From NCBI GenBank assembly GCA_038254365.1, contig JBBSGI010000003.1:37483-101482 (forward strand): a DNA stretch of 64,000 bases, written 5' to 3'. Of this stretch, positions 25,118-33,471 are shown piece by piece (position 1 is the stretch's first letter; each line of letters begins with the position of its first letter). This DNA comes from JAWWPG01 sp038254365 (lineage in GTDB: Bacteria; Actinomycetota; Actinomycetes; Propionibacteriales; Nocardioidaceae). Under the pieces are notes generated by a model. It did not search any database, was not told where the DNA came from, and saw only the letters and a program-made list of their open reading frames with translations. The position numbers and the translations under genes were made by a program.

Positions 25118-25157
25118 CCGGTCGCCCGGAGGTGAGGGACATCGCCTGCCGGTGCGA

Positions 25158-25667
25158 TCACTCGCGACGCTGCGCGGCGGGGCGTCCTGGCTGGTCGCCG
25201 CCACGCGCCTCGAGGTAGCTGATCTTGGGCACCAGCACGGTGCGTCGGAAGATGCAGACGACGGTGCCGTGCTGGTTGTACCCGATGGTCTCGACGTGCA
25301 CGACCCCGCGGTCGGGCTTGGAGGCACTCTCCCGCTTGTCGAGCACGGTGGTCTCGCCGTAGACGGTGTCTCGGTGGACGGTCGGCGCCACATGGCGCAG
25401 CGACTCCACCTCCAGGTTGGCGATCGCTTGGCCCGACACATCGGCCACGCTCATGCCGAGAAGGAGCGAGTAGACGTAGTTCCCCACCACGACGTTCTTG
25501 CCGAACTCCGTGGCCTCTTCGGCGTAGTGCGCGTCGAGGTGCAGCGGGTGGTGGTTCATCGTCAACAGGCAGAACAGGTGGTCGTCGTACTCGGTGACCG
25601 TCTTGCCCGGCCAGTGCCGGTACGTCGCGCCGACCTCGAACTCCTCGTAGCTACGGCCGAACTGCAT
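25158..25667 (-). CDS. MaoC-family (R)-specific enoyl-CoA hydratase
   Basis: A 169-residue single hot-dog protein: EVGATYRHWPGKTVTEYDDHLFC leads to NHHPLHLDAHYAEE, with the catalytic Asp/Asn-His region of MaoC hydratases, and VVGNYVYSLLLGM follows. C-terminal residues EARGGDQPGRPAAQRRE look disordered. The ATG at 25667 has AAGGAG five bases upstream, so the longer frame is not used. In M. tuberculosis a MaoC gene (Rv2499c) sits between fadE19 and citE in an acyl-CoA (leucine-type) degradation operon; those partners are found here 1.1 kb upstream on this strand. Confidence 0.88.
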   Translation of the reverse strand: MQFGRSYEEFEVGATYRHWPGKTVTEYDDHLFCLLTMNHHPLHLDAHYAEEATEFGKNVVVGNYVYSLLLGMSVADVSGQAIANLEVESLRHVAPTVHRDTVYGETTVLDKRESASKPDRGVVHVETIGYNQHGTVVCIFRRTVLVPKISYLEARGGDQPGRPAAQRRE

Positions 25668-25740
25668 GATGGCTCCTTGATCCGACGACGTTGCTCCCCC
25701 GTCTATCGTGGCCCATCCGACCGGCAATCCGATGTCTTGT

Positions 25741-25746
25741 TAGCCT
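25741..25746 (+). promoter_or_regulatory. -10 element TAGCCT of the lipoprotein gene
   Basis: TAGCCT ends exactly 6 bases before the ATG at 25753, so +1 falls on the start codon; no ribosome-binding site is present. Confidence 0.45.
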
Positions 25747-25752
25747 GACCCG

Positions 25753-26397
25753 ATGAAGACGTCGCAGCTGGCGGCCGTCATGGTCGCCGGGCTGCTGCCT
25801 CTCGTGGTGGCGTGCAGCGGCTCCGCAGACATTGCTGACGGCGACCCGACGAGCACCAGCAAGAGCCCCGTCGTGCCAATCACGCCATCGGCAACCGTAG
25901 CCAGCCGCTCGCCGCTTTCGGTGACCACGCCTCCCCGCAACGCCGCTCGCCTCGAGGGAACGGGCTACTCCCTGGAGATCCCGGACGGCTGGGAGGACAT
26001 CACCGCCGACCTGTTGGCGCAGAACCCGCGGCTGGACGTCGCCCTGGGCGAGACCAAGTTCACCGGGTTCCGGACCAACCTCAACGTGGTCAGGACTTCC
26101 GGTTACACCGCGACCATAGAGGAGAACCGGCCCGCGATCCGGCGTGAGGCGGCTGCGGAGCTGAGGTCGATCACCAAGACCATGGTTCGGTCGCTCGCCG
26201 ACCGCAGCGTCGCCGGCGAGGCGGCGATCGGCCAGACCTCGACGTTCGTCTCCTCGGGAACGTCGGTGACTTTCCAGCAGTACGTGGTGGTCCATGAGCG
26301 GGCCGCCTACACCGTCACCATGACGTTCGCCACCCAGGACAGAGCACCCGCCGAGAGCCTGCTGGCGAGCATCCTCTCCAGCTGGCAGTGGGCCTGA
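25753..26397 (+). CDS. Predicted lipoprotein of unknown function
   Basis: A 214-residue protein with a lipoprotein signal: MKTSQLAAVMVAGLLPLVVAC, with Cys21 as the lipidation site, then a Ser/Thr/Pro-rich linker to about residue 60. The mature domain (GTGYSLEIPDGWEDIT onward) has the layout of the actinobacterial LpqN/LpqT-like or Mog1-like fold: an opening ...P.GW.D, alternating strands and a closing MTFATQDRAPAESLLASILSSWQW. Such proteins are surface-attached; role unknown. It lies on the opposite strand inside what would otherwise be a MaoC - acyl-CoA dehydrogenase - lyase unit. Confidence 0.82.
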   Translation: MKTSQLAAVMVAGLLPLVVACSGSADIADGDPTSTSKSPVVPITPSATVASRSPLSVTTPPRNAARLEGTGYSLEIPDGWEDITADLLAQNPRLDVALGETKFTGFRTNLNVVRTSGYTATIEENRPAIRREAAAELRSITKTMVRSLADRSVAGEAAIGQTSTFVSSGTSVTFQQYVVVHERAAYTVTMTFATQDRAPAESLLASILSSWQWA

Positions 26398-26412
26398 CCG
26401 CCACGGGGCTCC

Positions 26413-26736
26413 TCACGACTCGTCCGCGTCGAACAATGGCTTCTCCAGTGGGGGCAGCTCGGTTGGGGCAGCGGACGTGATTCTCGATATGTAGGTATGA
26501 CCTGGTCGTGGGACCTGCAGCATGCCGTCACCATCCAGCCGAGCCTCCACGACATCATCGAGACCGAGTGGCACGCAGAAGGCGTTGTTCAGAAGTCGGT
26601 ACCTACCGCCACGCTCGTGCGCATATCCACGGGGGTCACCCAAATGTTCTCGTGAGAAGGCAGACCCCTCGTCGGGATGCAGGCGGGCCCTGAGTCTGAC
26701 GTTGGGTTGTTGACCCGGGGATGACTCATCGACCAT
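26413..26736 (-). CDS. Small hypothetical protein, weak DUF4265-like resemblance
   Basis: About 107 residues from ATG 26736 (an upstream GTG at 26787 is possible). The middle section YRLLNNAFCVPLGLDDVVEARLDGDGMLQV resembles the core of DUF4265 proteins, but the usual upstream E-x-LW part is missing or degenerate. Codon use differs from neighbours: many A/T-ending and rare codons (TTG, CGA, AGA, ATA), pointing to recent acquisition or loss of selection. It ends 15 bases from the lipoprotein stop and starts 52 bases from the acyl-CoA dehydrogenase stop. No function is proposed and a decayed gene is possible. Confidence 0.45.
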   Translation of the reverse strand: MVDESSPGQQPNVRLRARLHPDEGSAFSREHLGDPRGYAHERGGRYRLLNNAFCVPLGLDDVVEARLDGDGMLQVPRPGHTYISRITSAAPTELPPLEKPLFDADES

Positions 26737-26788
26737 CACTGTGGCGTCCCTCAAATCACCGCGAAATGCGCGCCGCTGGTGGGGCACG

Positions 26789-27994
26789 TCAGTGGAGCTT
26801 GTAGTCCTCCAGTAGTCGCCGGCCGATGATCATCCGTTGGATGTCGGCCGTGCCCTCGCCGATCAGCAGCATCGGTGCCTCCCGGTACAGCCGCTCGATC
26901 TCGTACTCCTTCGAGTAGCCGTAGCCACCGTGGATGCGGAACGAGTCCTCCACCACCTGCGAGCAGTACTCGGACGCGAGGTACTTCGCCATCCCTGCCT
27001 CGAGGTCGTTTCGCTCGCCGGAGTCCTTCTTCCTCGCCGCCCGGACCATCATCTGATGGGCCGCCTCGACCTTCGTGCCCATCTCCGCGAGCCGGAACAA
27101 CACGGCTTGGTGCTCGGCGATCTTCTTGCCGAACGCCTCTCGTTGCTGCGCGTAGCGGACGCCGAGCTCGAATGCGCGCCACGCCACTCCACAGCCGCGG
27201 GCCGCGACGTTGACCCGACCAACCTCGACACCATCCATCATGTGGTAGAAGCCCTTACCGGTAACGCCCCCCAGGATCCGGTCGGCGGCGACTCGGTGGC
27301 CGTCGAACACGGCACCTGTGGAGTCGACACCCTTGTAGCCCATCTTCTCGATCTTGCTCGGGATGGTGAGGGTCCCGTCGTCCTGCACACCGAGGCCCGG
27401 CTCCTTCTCGATGAGGAACGTCGTCATGCTGCGGTGAGGCCTCTCCGCCTGCACCACGCCCTCGTCGGTCTTGACCAGCACGGCAAGCAGGTTTGACGTG
27501 CTGCCGTTAGTGATCCACATCTTCTCCCCGGTGATGAGGAAGTCGTCGCCGGCGCGCACCGCCTTCGTCCGGATGGCCGCGACGTCAGAGCCACAGCCCG
27601 GCTCGCTCATCGAGAACGAGCCGCGCAGGTCGCCGCCAGCCATCCCGGGCAGGTACCTCTCCCGCTGCTCCTCGGTGCCGTGCTGCATCAGCAGGTACGC
27701 GACCATGAAGTGAGTGTTCACGATGCCCGAGATGCTCATCCAGCCTCGGGCCAGCTCCTCGACGACGAGAGCGTAGGTCAGGAGGGACTCCCCAAGTCCG
27801 CCGTACTTCTCGGGGATAGTGAGCCCGAAGAGTCCAAGGTCCCTCATCCCGTCTACGATCTTGGTGGGGTACTCGTCGGCGTGCTCGAGCTCCGTCGCGA
27901 CCGGCAGGATCTCGTTGTCCACAAAGGACCTGACGGTCTTCAGGATCTCCTCCTGGACGTCGGTGAGCCCCTCCGTGTGGCAGAGCCTGGCCAT
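26789..27994 (-). CDS. Acyl-CoA dehydrogenase
   Basis: A 401-residue flavoprotein with the three family domains: N-terminal helices (DVQEEILKTVRSFVDNEILP), middle beta domain with FSMSEPGCGSDVAAI and WITNG, and the C-terminal helical domain with REAFGKKIAEHQAV and SFRIHGGYGYSKEYEIERLYREAPMLLIGEGTADIQRMIIGRRLL. It oxidises an acyl-CoA to the 2-enoyl-CoA using FAD and electron-transfer flavoprotein; chain specificity is not readable. The ATG lies 2 bases after the stop of the CoA-ester lyase, so they form an operon matching the mycobacterial fadE19-citE association. Confidence 0.93.
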   Translation of the reverse strand: MARLCHTEGLTDVQEEILKTVRSFVDNEILPVATELEHADEYPTKIVDGMRDLGLFGLTIPEKYGGLGESLLTYALVVEELARGWMSISGIVNTHFMVAYLLMQHGTEEQRERYLPGMAGGDLRGSFSMSEPGCGSDVAAIRTKAVRAGDDFLITGEKMWITNGSTSNLLAVLVKTDEGVVQAERPHRSMTTFLIEKEPGLGVQDDGTLTIPSKIEKMGYKGVDSTGAVFDGHRVAADRILGGVTGKGFYHMMDGVEVGRVNVAARGCGVAWRAFELGVRYAQQREAFGKKIAEHQAVLFRLAEMGTKVEAAHQMMVRAARKKDSGERNDLEAGMAKYLASEYCSQVVEDSFRIHGGYGYSKEYEIERLYREAPMLLIGEGTADIQRMIIGRRLLEDYKLH

Positions 27995-27996
27995 GC

Positions 27997-28962
27997 TCAG
28001 GCCTCCTCGCCCGCGGGTCGCCAGACGTCGGTGCGCATCATCCCGGCCGACCGGCCCTTCGCCGAGACCACCAGCGCCATCTTGCGCGAAGCCTCGTCGA
28101 TCATCTCGTCACCGAGCATGACTGCGCCCCTGGCGCCACCTCGCTCTGACGTGTAGTGGTCGTAGGCGTCGAGGATGTTCTCCGCGTGGTCGTAGTCGGT
28201 CTGCAGCGGTGAGTACATCTCGTTCGCGGCCGCGATCTGGTCCGGATGGAGCACCCACTTTCCGTCGAAACCGAGGGCGGCGCTCCGTCCCGCTACCCGG
28301 CGGAAGCCCGCCAGGTCCCTGATCTGCAGGTACGGGCCGTCGATGGCTTGCAGGTCATGCGCCCGGGCGGCCATCAGGATGCGCATGAGCATGTAATGGT
28401 AGGCATCGCCGACGTCGTAGCCCGGGGGCTGCTCGCCGACGACCAGCGACTTCATGTTGATCGAGGCCATGAAGTCCGCCGGTCCGAAGACGATCGTTTG
28501 CATCCGGGGACTCGCGGTGGCGATGGTGTCGACATTGACGAGGCCGATGGCGTTCTCGATCTGGGCCTCGATACCGATCCGGCCGACGTCGAGACCGAAG
28601 GTCCGCTCGATCTGGGTGAGGAGTAGGTCCAGCGCGACGACCTGCTCCGCGGACTGCACCTTCGGCAGCATGATGCAGTCGAGCTCGGGACCGGCACCTT
28701 CGACAACCGCAATGACGTCGCCGTACGTCCACTCGGTAGTCCAGTCGTTGACTCGTACCACCCGCACCTTGTCGCCCCACCCGCCCGATCTGAGCGCCTC
28801 GACCACGGTGCCGCGCGCGTCCCGTTTCGCGATCGGCGCCACCGAGTCCTCGAGGTCGAGGAACACCTGGTCGGCGTCAAGACCCTTCGCCTTCTCCAGG
28901 AACCGCGGGTTGGAGCCCGGGACGGCAAGGCACGAGCGACGTGAACGCTGCGTCTCTGTCAT
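27997..28962 (-). CDS. HpcH/HpaI aldolase family CoA-ester lyase (CitE-like)
   Basis: A 321-residue TIM-barrel lyase: RRSCLAVPGSNPRFLEKAKGLDADQVFLDLEDSVAP at the N-terminus (with the CoA-binding SNP and metal-side DLEDSV), MLPKVQSAEQV near 115, EAQIENAIGLVNVDTIA (Glu for Mg) near 145, and GFDGKWVLHPDQI near 245. CitE-like actinobacterial members cleave citramalyl-, malyl- or beta-methylmalyl-CoA. GAGGAG lies four bases before the ATG at 28962, so the much longer open frame upstream is rejected. Confidence 0.9.
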   Translation of the reverse strand: MTETQRSRRSCLAVPGSNPRFLEKAKGLDADQVFLDLEDSVAPIAKRDARGTVVEALRSGGWGDKVRVVRVNDWTTEWTYGDVIAVVEGAGPELDCIMLPKVQSAEQVVALDLLLTQIERTFGLDVGRIGIEAQIENAIGLVNVDTIATASPRMQTIVFGPADFMASINMKSLVVGEQPPGYDVGDAYHYMLMRILMAARAHDLQAIDGPYLQIRDLAGFRRVAGRSAALGFDGKWVLHPDQIAAANEMYSPLQTDYDHAENILDAYDHYTSERGGARGAVMLGDEMIDEASRKMALVVSAKGRSAGMMRTDVWRPAGEEA

Positions 28963-29057
28963 GCGTCTCCTCGCTCGGGGACTCGGAAGTCTGCCCGAGC
29001 CTAACGCCGCCAGCCCCCGCCCACAGCGGGTCGGGCCGGTTCGCGGCCTGCCACTGG

Positions 29058-29984
29058 TCATTCCAGCGGGGTCGCCACCGGGGTGGGTCCTCGCGGCGAG
29101 CTCACCACCACGGCCAGCCCGGTGCAGACGAGGGCCAGCCCGCCGTACACGGCAAGCGGGGGCGCCTGGCCGAGCAGCAGCGCGGCCAGCAGCGCAGCAC
29201 CGGGGACCTCCAGCAGGAGCGTCATCGAGATCAGCGTCGGGCTCATGACCGCAAGCAGGTGGTTGAAGACTGAGTGGCCGAGCAGCTGGGCGGCGAGGGT
29301 CACGGCGAGGATGAGCAGCCATCCGCGGAGCGGAAAGCCGGTCAGCTGTACTCGGAAGGCAAGACACGCCAAGAGCAAGGCGAGGGCGCTCGTGGTGTAG
29401 CAGATCGTCGTGTACGTGGGGGTGCTGGCGACCTGTCGGACGCGGCTGCCGACGATCGTGTAGACGGCCGCGAACGCACCGCCCGCGAGCGCGAGGGCGT
29501 CGCCTCCGAGCGCGCGGGAGGAGACGGTGAGATCCACTCCCGACACGACCAGCACCCCGCCGAAGGCGAGCAAGAGGCCGAGCCAGACCCGCCGGGTCGT
29601 CGTCGCGCCAGCCAGCCTCGACAGCACCACGACCCAGCCGGCCTGCAGGCACACCAGCGAGGTCGCGGAGGCGACCGAGGTCAGCTTCAGGGACGCTGTC
29701 CACGCCGCGAAGTGACAGGCCAGCATCACTCCGGCGAAGCAGCTGCGCACGAACGCGCGGCGGGGCAGGCCACGAAGCTCTGCGCGGTACCGGGTCAAGC
29801 CGCCCGGAGCGATCGCGAGAGCGCCGAGACCGCTGCGCCAGAAGGACATCGCGAGGGCCGGGACGGACGTTGCGGCCGCCATCAACGGCCCGGACAGGGA
29901 GACCCCGATCACGCCAACGGCGAGCATGAAGACGTTGAGTCCGCTGATCCCGACAACCGAGATGTCACGCTCGTCGGTGTCCAC
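29058..29984 (-). CDS. EamA (DMT superfamily) transporter
   Basis: A 308-residue ten-helix membrane protein made of two EamA repeats, beginning ISGLNVFMLAVGVIGVSLSGPLMAAATSVPALAMSFWRSGLGAL and repeating from about residue 160 (ALALAGGAFAAVYTIVGSRVR). These proteins export amino acids, nucleotides or drugs; the cargo is not readable. The long open frame reaches 30161, but the GTG at 29984 with a purine-rich GAGGATGG upstream matches the family N-terminus. It is divergent from the hypothetical gene starting at 30031. Confidence 0.87.
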   Translation of the reverse strand: MDTDERDISVVGISGLNVFMLAVGVIGVSLSGPLMAAATSVPALAMSFWRSGLGALAIAPGGLTRYRAELRGLPRRAFVRSCFAGVMLACHFAAWTASLKLTSVASATSLVCLQAGWVVVLSRLAGATTTRRVWLGLLLAFGGVLVVSGVDLTVSSRALGGDALALAGGAFAAVYTIVGSRVRQVASTPTYTTICYTTSALALLLACLAFRVQLTGFPLRGWLLILAVTLAAQLLGHSVFNHLLAVMSPTLISMTLLLEVPGAALLAALLLGQAPPLAVYGGLALVCTGLAVVVSSPRGPTPVATPLE

Positions 29985-30030
29985 GTACCCATCCTCGCCG
30001 GTGCCGGTCGCGTGTGGGACGCTGCACCTC

Positions 30031-30570
30031 GTGGCGGACCCGGGTCGGACTGCGAGCGAGGTCTCCCAGCGTGCCCTGCTCGACGAGGCCCTGAAGAAGG
30101 GTGCGTTGGTGTGGGTGGAGATCGGCGGCCGGAGCCACGCCCGCTGGCATGCCTGGACCAACGACCACGTCTATCTGCTCACCGGCCCGGGCGAGCAGCC
30201 CGACCCCGGCTTGGGCTTGGTTCGTTCGGTTAGCGTCCTCGTGCGCAGCAAGGACAACCGGCATCGGCTCATCGGCTTCGATGCTGATGTCTCCGTGGTC
30301 GGTCCCCCCGATGGCGATTGGGGACCGGCCACCAGCGAGCTGGCCAGGGTCCGCCTCAACCTCGAGGATGCGGAGCACGCCCCCGAGAGGTGGGCCACCC
30401 TTGCCTTCGCGATCTACCGGCTGAACCCCCGTCTGCCACTGTCCGAGAGCAGCGACGACCTGCCGTCGGCCAGCCATCGCGCGGCGCCGGTGCCGACCAG
30501 CGCAACCACGGCCGGACGGCGCCCCTTCGTGCTGCACCGCCGCGGTGGTTCCGGTCGGCCGCTCTCCTAG
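30031..30570 (+). CDS. Conserved hypothetical protein, possible FMN-binding split-barrel type
   Basis: A 179-residue soluble protein recurrent in actinobacteria. The first 130 residues (ALVWVEIGGRSHARWHAWTNDHVYLLTGPGEQ..., then VSVLVRSKDNRHRLIGFDADVSVVGP) have the strand pattern and Trp/His placement of split-barrel flavin proteins; this is a weak resemblance, not a family assignment. A Ser/Ala/Pro tail ends in HRRGGSGRPLS. GTG at 30031 is chosen by comparison with the probable domain edge. The TAG stop shares the palindrome CTAG with the stop of the convergent PhzF gene. Confidence 0.65.
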   Translation: MADPGRTASEVSQRALLDEALKKGALVWVEIGGRSHARWHAWTNDHVYLLTGPGEQPDPGLGLVRSVSVLVRSKDNRHRLIGFDADVSVVGPPDGDWGPATSELARVRLNLEDAEHAPERWATLAFAIYRLNPRLPLSESSDDLPSASHRAAPVPTSATTAGRRPFVLHRRGGSGRPLS

Positions 30571-31487
30571 CCCACCCGCGGGACGACGATGGTGCCCTCA
30601 CCGATGGGCTGCACCTGGCCGGCGACCCAGCAGGTCCTCGCCACGCCGCCCACGGCCTCGACCCGGCCGGAAAGGTACGACGGCCGCCCAAGCTCGACAC
30701 CCTGCAGAATCTCGTAGCGCGTGACGCCGGACCCGGCCGCGTCGCCGGACGCCACGAGAGCGACACCGAGACCGACCGCCGCCGAACCGGTCGCGGGGTC
30801 CTCCGGAACGGACAGGCCCGGCACGAAGACGCGCGCGCGCACCGCCGTGCCGTGCAAGGAGTACACGTTGAGCCCGATCAACGGGTCACGAAGCGCGGCA
30901 CCACCGAGGTCCACGTCGTCCATCTCGGTCAGCCGGGGATGAGCTCGCTCGATCGCCGTCGGTGCCACCGGAAGGTGCACCCAGGTGAGCCCGCACCCGG
31001 CCGCGTACGCCTTGCCGACCACGTCTTCTGGATCCAGTCCCACCGACACGGCACATCGCGCGGTCGCTTCATCGGACAGCGCGCCCGAGAGGTCTCGCGG
31101 CTCAGCCCGGAGCTCGAGGGGCTCTCGTAGGTCGTCTGGAACTCTGACCCCGATCAGACCCGCGCCGCAGGCCTGTGTCCGGTCGCCGGCAGCCAGCAGG
31201 CCCTGTCGGGCAAGCACCCACGCCGTACCCAGGGTCGGATGACCGGCGAAAGGGATCTCCCGGCTGGCGGTGAAGATGCGGACCCGGTAGTCGGCACCCG
31301 CCGCCTGGTCCTCGCTCGTGCGCGGTACCGGGAAGGTCGTCTCGGAGAGGTTGAACTCCTGGGCGATGGCCTGCATCTGCTGCTGCGACAGATCGTCCGC
31401 GTCCAGCACGACGGCTAGCTGGTTGCCGGCGAACGGCTGCCGGGCGAACACGTCCACGAGCACATAGCGAAGGCTGTTGCCTCTCAT
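30567..31487 (-). CDS. PhzF-family isomerase/epimerase-like protein
   Basis: A 306-residue protein with the PhzF double-diaminopimelate-epimerase-like fold. Diagnostic parts: YVLVDVFARQPFAGNQLAVVLDA at the start, LSETTFPVP near residue 50 (catalytic Glu in NLSETTF), IPFAGHPTLGTAWVLA near 78 and VPEDPATGSAAVGLG near 225. PhzF itself isomerises trans-2,3-dihydro-3-hydroxyanthranilate in phenazine synthesis, but most members, including this one with no phenazine genes nearby, are of unknown substrate. The ATG lies at the predicted +1. Confidence 0.9.
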   Translation of the reverse strand: MRGNSLRYVLVDVFARQPFAGNQLAVVLDADDLSQQQMQAIAQEFNLSETTFPVPRTSEDQAAGADYRVRIFTASREIPFAGHPTLGTAWVLARQGLLAAGDRTQACGAGLIGVRVPDDLREPLELRAEPRDLSGALSDEATARCAVSVGLDPEDVVGKAYAAGCGLTWVHLPVAPTAIERAHPRLTEMDDVDLGGAALRDPLIGLNVYSLHGTAVRARVFVPGLSVPEDPATGSAAVGLGVALVASGDAAGSGVTRYEILQGVELGRPSYLSGRVEAVGGVARTCWVAGQVQPIGEGTIVVPRVG

Positions 31488-31493
31488 AGACCG

Positions 31494-31499
31494 AACCTA
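31494..31499 (-). promoter_or_regulatory. -10 element TAGGTT of the PhzF gene
   Basis: TAGGTT on the minus strand ends 6 bases before the ATG at 31487, predicting a leaderless transcript; the divergent neighbour at 31561 shows the same design. Confidence 0.45.
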
Positions 31500-31548
31500 A
31501 CGACCGGGAGAACGCCTCGACGAGAGCGATCATCGGGCAACCAAACGG

Positions 31549-31554
31549 TAACCT
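31549..31554 (+). promoter_or_regulatory. -10 element TAACCT of the MgtE-N protein gene
   Basis: TAACCT ends 6 bases before the GTG at 31561, placing +1 on the start codon. No good -35 could be picked out. Confidence 0.45.
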
Positions 31555-31560
31555 CGGACC

Positions 31561-32844
31561 GTGAGCGCAGCACCCACTAGAGTCTTCGTCGCCAGGTTGG
31601 CCGGTCTACAGGTCTTCGACCCCAACGGGGACCAGGTCGGCAAGGTCCGCGATGTCGTGACCGCGCTCCGGGTCGACGACCGGCGCCCGCGGGTACTCGG
31701 GTTGGTGGTCGAGGTTCTCGGCAGACGCCGGATCTTCGTGCCTATGACCCGGGTGACCAGCGTCGACTCCGGCCAGGTCATCACGACCGGGTTGGTCAAC
31801 ATGCGGAGATTTGCCCAGCGAGAGCCCGAGACGCTCGTCCTTGCCGAATTGCTTGACCGCACTGTCCAGATCCTCGAGAGCGGCACGACCGCGACGGTCT
31901 TCGACATCGCGATGGAGCAGGCACGCAACCGCGACTGGCACCTCAGCCGGGTCGCGGTCCAGCTGGGCTCCAAGCGGTTTGGCCGCAAGGGGCAGACCCA
32001 GATCCTGGAGTGGCACGAGGTCAGCGGGCTGACCGGCAGCGAGGCCAGCCAGGGCGCCACCCACCTACTTGCCGCGCTCGACACCATGCGACCTGCGGAC
32101 CTCGCGGGCGTCCTGCACGACCTCTCGGCCAAGCGGCGGGGCGAGATCGCCGCCGCGCTCGACGACGAGCGGCTGGCCGACGTCCTGGAGGAGCTGCCGG
32201 AGGACGTCCAGGTCGAGATCCTTGGCCAGCTTGCTCGCGAGCGCGCGGCCGACGTGCTCGAGGAGATGTCGCCGGACGACGCCGCGGATCTGATCGCCGA
32301 GCTTCCCCCGGAGACCGCCGAGCAGCTGTTGCAGCTGATGGAGCCGGACGAGGCCGACGACGTCCGTCGGCTGCTGTCATACGAGGAGGGCACCGCAGGC
32401 GGGATGATGACCACCGACCCGGTCATCCTGCCACCGGACGCGACGGTGGCCGAGGCGCTGGCCCGCATCCGGAACTCCGAGCTGAGCCCGTCAATGGCGG
32501 CCATGGTGTTCGTGTGCCGGCCGCCGCTGGAGATCCCCACCGGCCGTTTCCTCGGCGCCGGGCACTTCCAGCGGCTGCTGCGCGAGCCGCCGTCGACGCT
32601 GGTCTCGGCCATCGTCGACAACGACATCGAGCCACTGCGCGCGGGTGCCTCACTGGACGAGGTCACCCGGCTGCTCGCGCACTACAACCTGGTCGCGAGC
32701 CCGGTGGTCGACGAACAAGGCCACCTCGTCGGGGTGGTCTCCGTCGACGACGTGCTCGACCACATGCTTCCCGAGGACTGGCGCGAGCGGGACCGAAACC
32801 GCGACCGCGACATGGGAGGGCTGGTGGTGAGCGATGGCCCGTGA
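31561..32844 (+). CDS. Soluble MgtE N-terminal/CBS domain protein with PRC barrel
   Basis: A 427-residue cytoplasmic protein. Residues 5-80 (FVARLAGLQVFDPNGDQVGKVRDVVTAL) are a PRC-barrel; about 170-280 the helical MgtE N-domain repeats (LDDERLADVLEELPEDVQVEILGQL, EMSPDDAADLIAELP); 285-420 a CBS pair (GTAGGMMTTDPVILPPDATVAEAL, later VASPVVDEQGHLVGVVSVDDVLDHM). The membrane channel domain of true MgtE magnesium channels is absent, so it is more likely a Mg or nucleotide sensor. It matches M. tuberculosis Rv1232c and overlaps the following DUF1003 gene by 11 bases, as a coupled pair. Confidence 0.88.
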   Translation: MSAAPTRVFVARLAGLQVFDPNGDQVGKVRDVVTALRVDDRRPRVLGLVVEVLGRRRIFVPMTRVTSVDSGQVITTGLVNMRRFAQREPETLVLAELLDRTVQILESGTTATVFDIAMEQARNRDWHLSRVAVQLGSKRFGRKGQTQILEWHEVSGLTGSEASQGATHLLAALDTMRPADLAGVLHDLSAKRRGEIAAALDDERLADVLEELPEDVQVEILGQLARERAADVLEEMSPDDAADLIAELPPETAEQLLQLMEPDEADDVRRLLSYEEGTAGGMMTTDPVILPPDATVAEALARIRNSELSPSMAAMVFVCRPPLEIPTGRFLGAGHFQRLLREPPSTLVSAIVDNDIEPLRAGASLDEVTRLLAHYNLVASPVVDEQGHLVGVVSVDDVLDHMLPEDWRERDRNRDRDMGGLVVSDGP

Positions 32845-33439
32845 GGAGGTCCGCGATGACGACCGTCGTGAGCCGACTCGGCGCCCGGGCGCTCGCACAC
32901 CGCGCCTCGACGTACCCCGGGACACCCGCCGGGTCGTCGTACCCCGGCCCAACTACGACCCTGACGCGTTCGGCAACTTCGCGGAGCGGTTCGCCAGGTT
33001 CATGGGGACCGCTCGGTTCCTGATGTACATGACGTGCTTCGTGATCGTCTGGATCACGCTCAACCTGGTCGGGATCTACGGCCTCAAGTGGGACAGCTAC
33101 CCGTTCATCCTGCTCAACCTGTTCTTCTCCACCCAGGCGTCGTACGCCGCCCCGCTGATCCTGCTGGCGCAGAATCGGCAGGAGTCACGTGACCGGGTCA
33201 TCGCCGAGCGCGACCGTGAGGCCAACGCGCGCGCGCTGGCCGACCAGGAGTTCCTCGCCCGGGAGGTGGCGTCGCTGCGGATGGCCATCGGGGAGGTCGC
33301 GACCCGGGACTTCCTGCGCTCGGAGCTGCGCGGCCTGTTGGCCGACATCGACCAGCTGTCCACCTCAGCCACACCCGGGCTAGTCCGACCCACCGTGGGG
33401 ACAATCCGCTTGCCAGGCCCGGACGAATCCGTGGTGTGA
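32834..33439 (+). CDS. DUF1003 family membrane protein
   Basis: A 201-residue protein with two adjacent membrane spans (FLMYMTCFVIVWITLNLVGI and FILLNLFFSTQASYAAPLILLAQNRQ, about residues 60-115), the hallmark of DUF1003, between a basic Arg/Pro N-terminus and an Arg/Ala/Glu helical C-terminus (DRVIAERDREANARALADQEFLAREVASLR). The function of DUF1003 is unknown. Its start lies within the MgtE-N gene, so the two are translated together, as their homologues are paired in mycobacteria; a joint membrane-sensor role is inference. Confidence 0.9.
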   Translation: MAREEVRDDDRREPTRRPGARTPRLDVPRDTRRVVVPRPNYDPDAFGNFAERFARFMGTARFLMYMTCFVIVWITLNLVGIYGLKWDSYPFILLNLFFSTQASYAAPLILLAQNRQESRDRVIAERDREANARALADQEFLAREVASLRMAIGEVATRDFLRSELRGLLADIDQLSTSATPGLVRPTVGTIRLPGPDESVV

Positions 33440-33459
33440 GCGCACCCGGTGGCACCCCG

Positions 33460-33465
33460 TAGCCT
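33460..33465 (+). promoter_or_regulatory. -10 element TAGCCT of the mrp gene
   Basis: TAGCCT ends 6 bases before the ATG at 33472; leaderless design, independent of the DUF1003 gene that stops 20 bases upstream. Confidence 0.45.
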
Positions 33466-33471
33466 TGTCTC

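Noticed and set aside
31561..32844. Full MgtE magnesium channel
   Set aside because: The protein has PRC, MgtE-N and CBS regions but no membrane spans, so it cannot be a channel itself.
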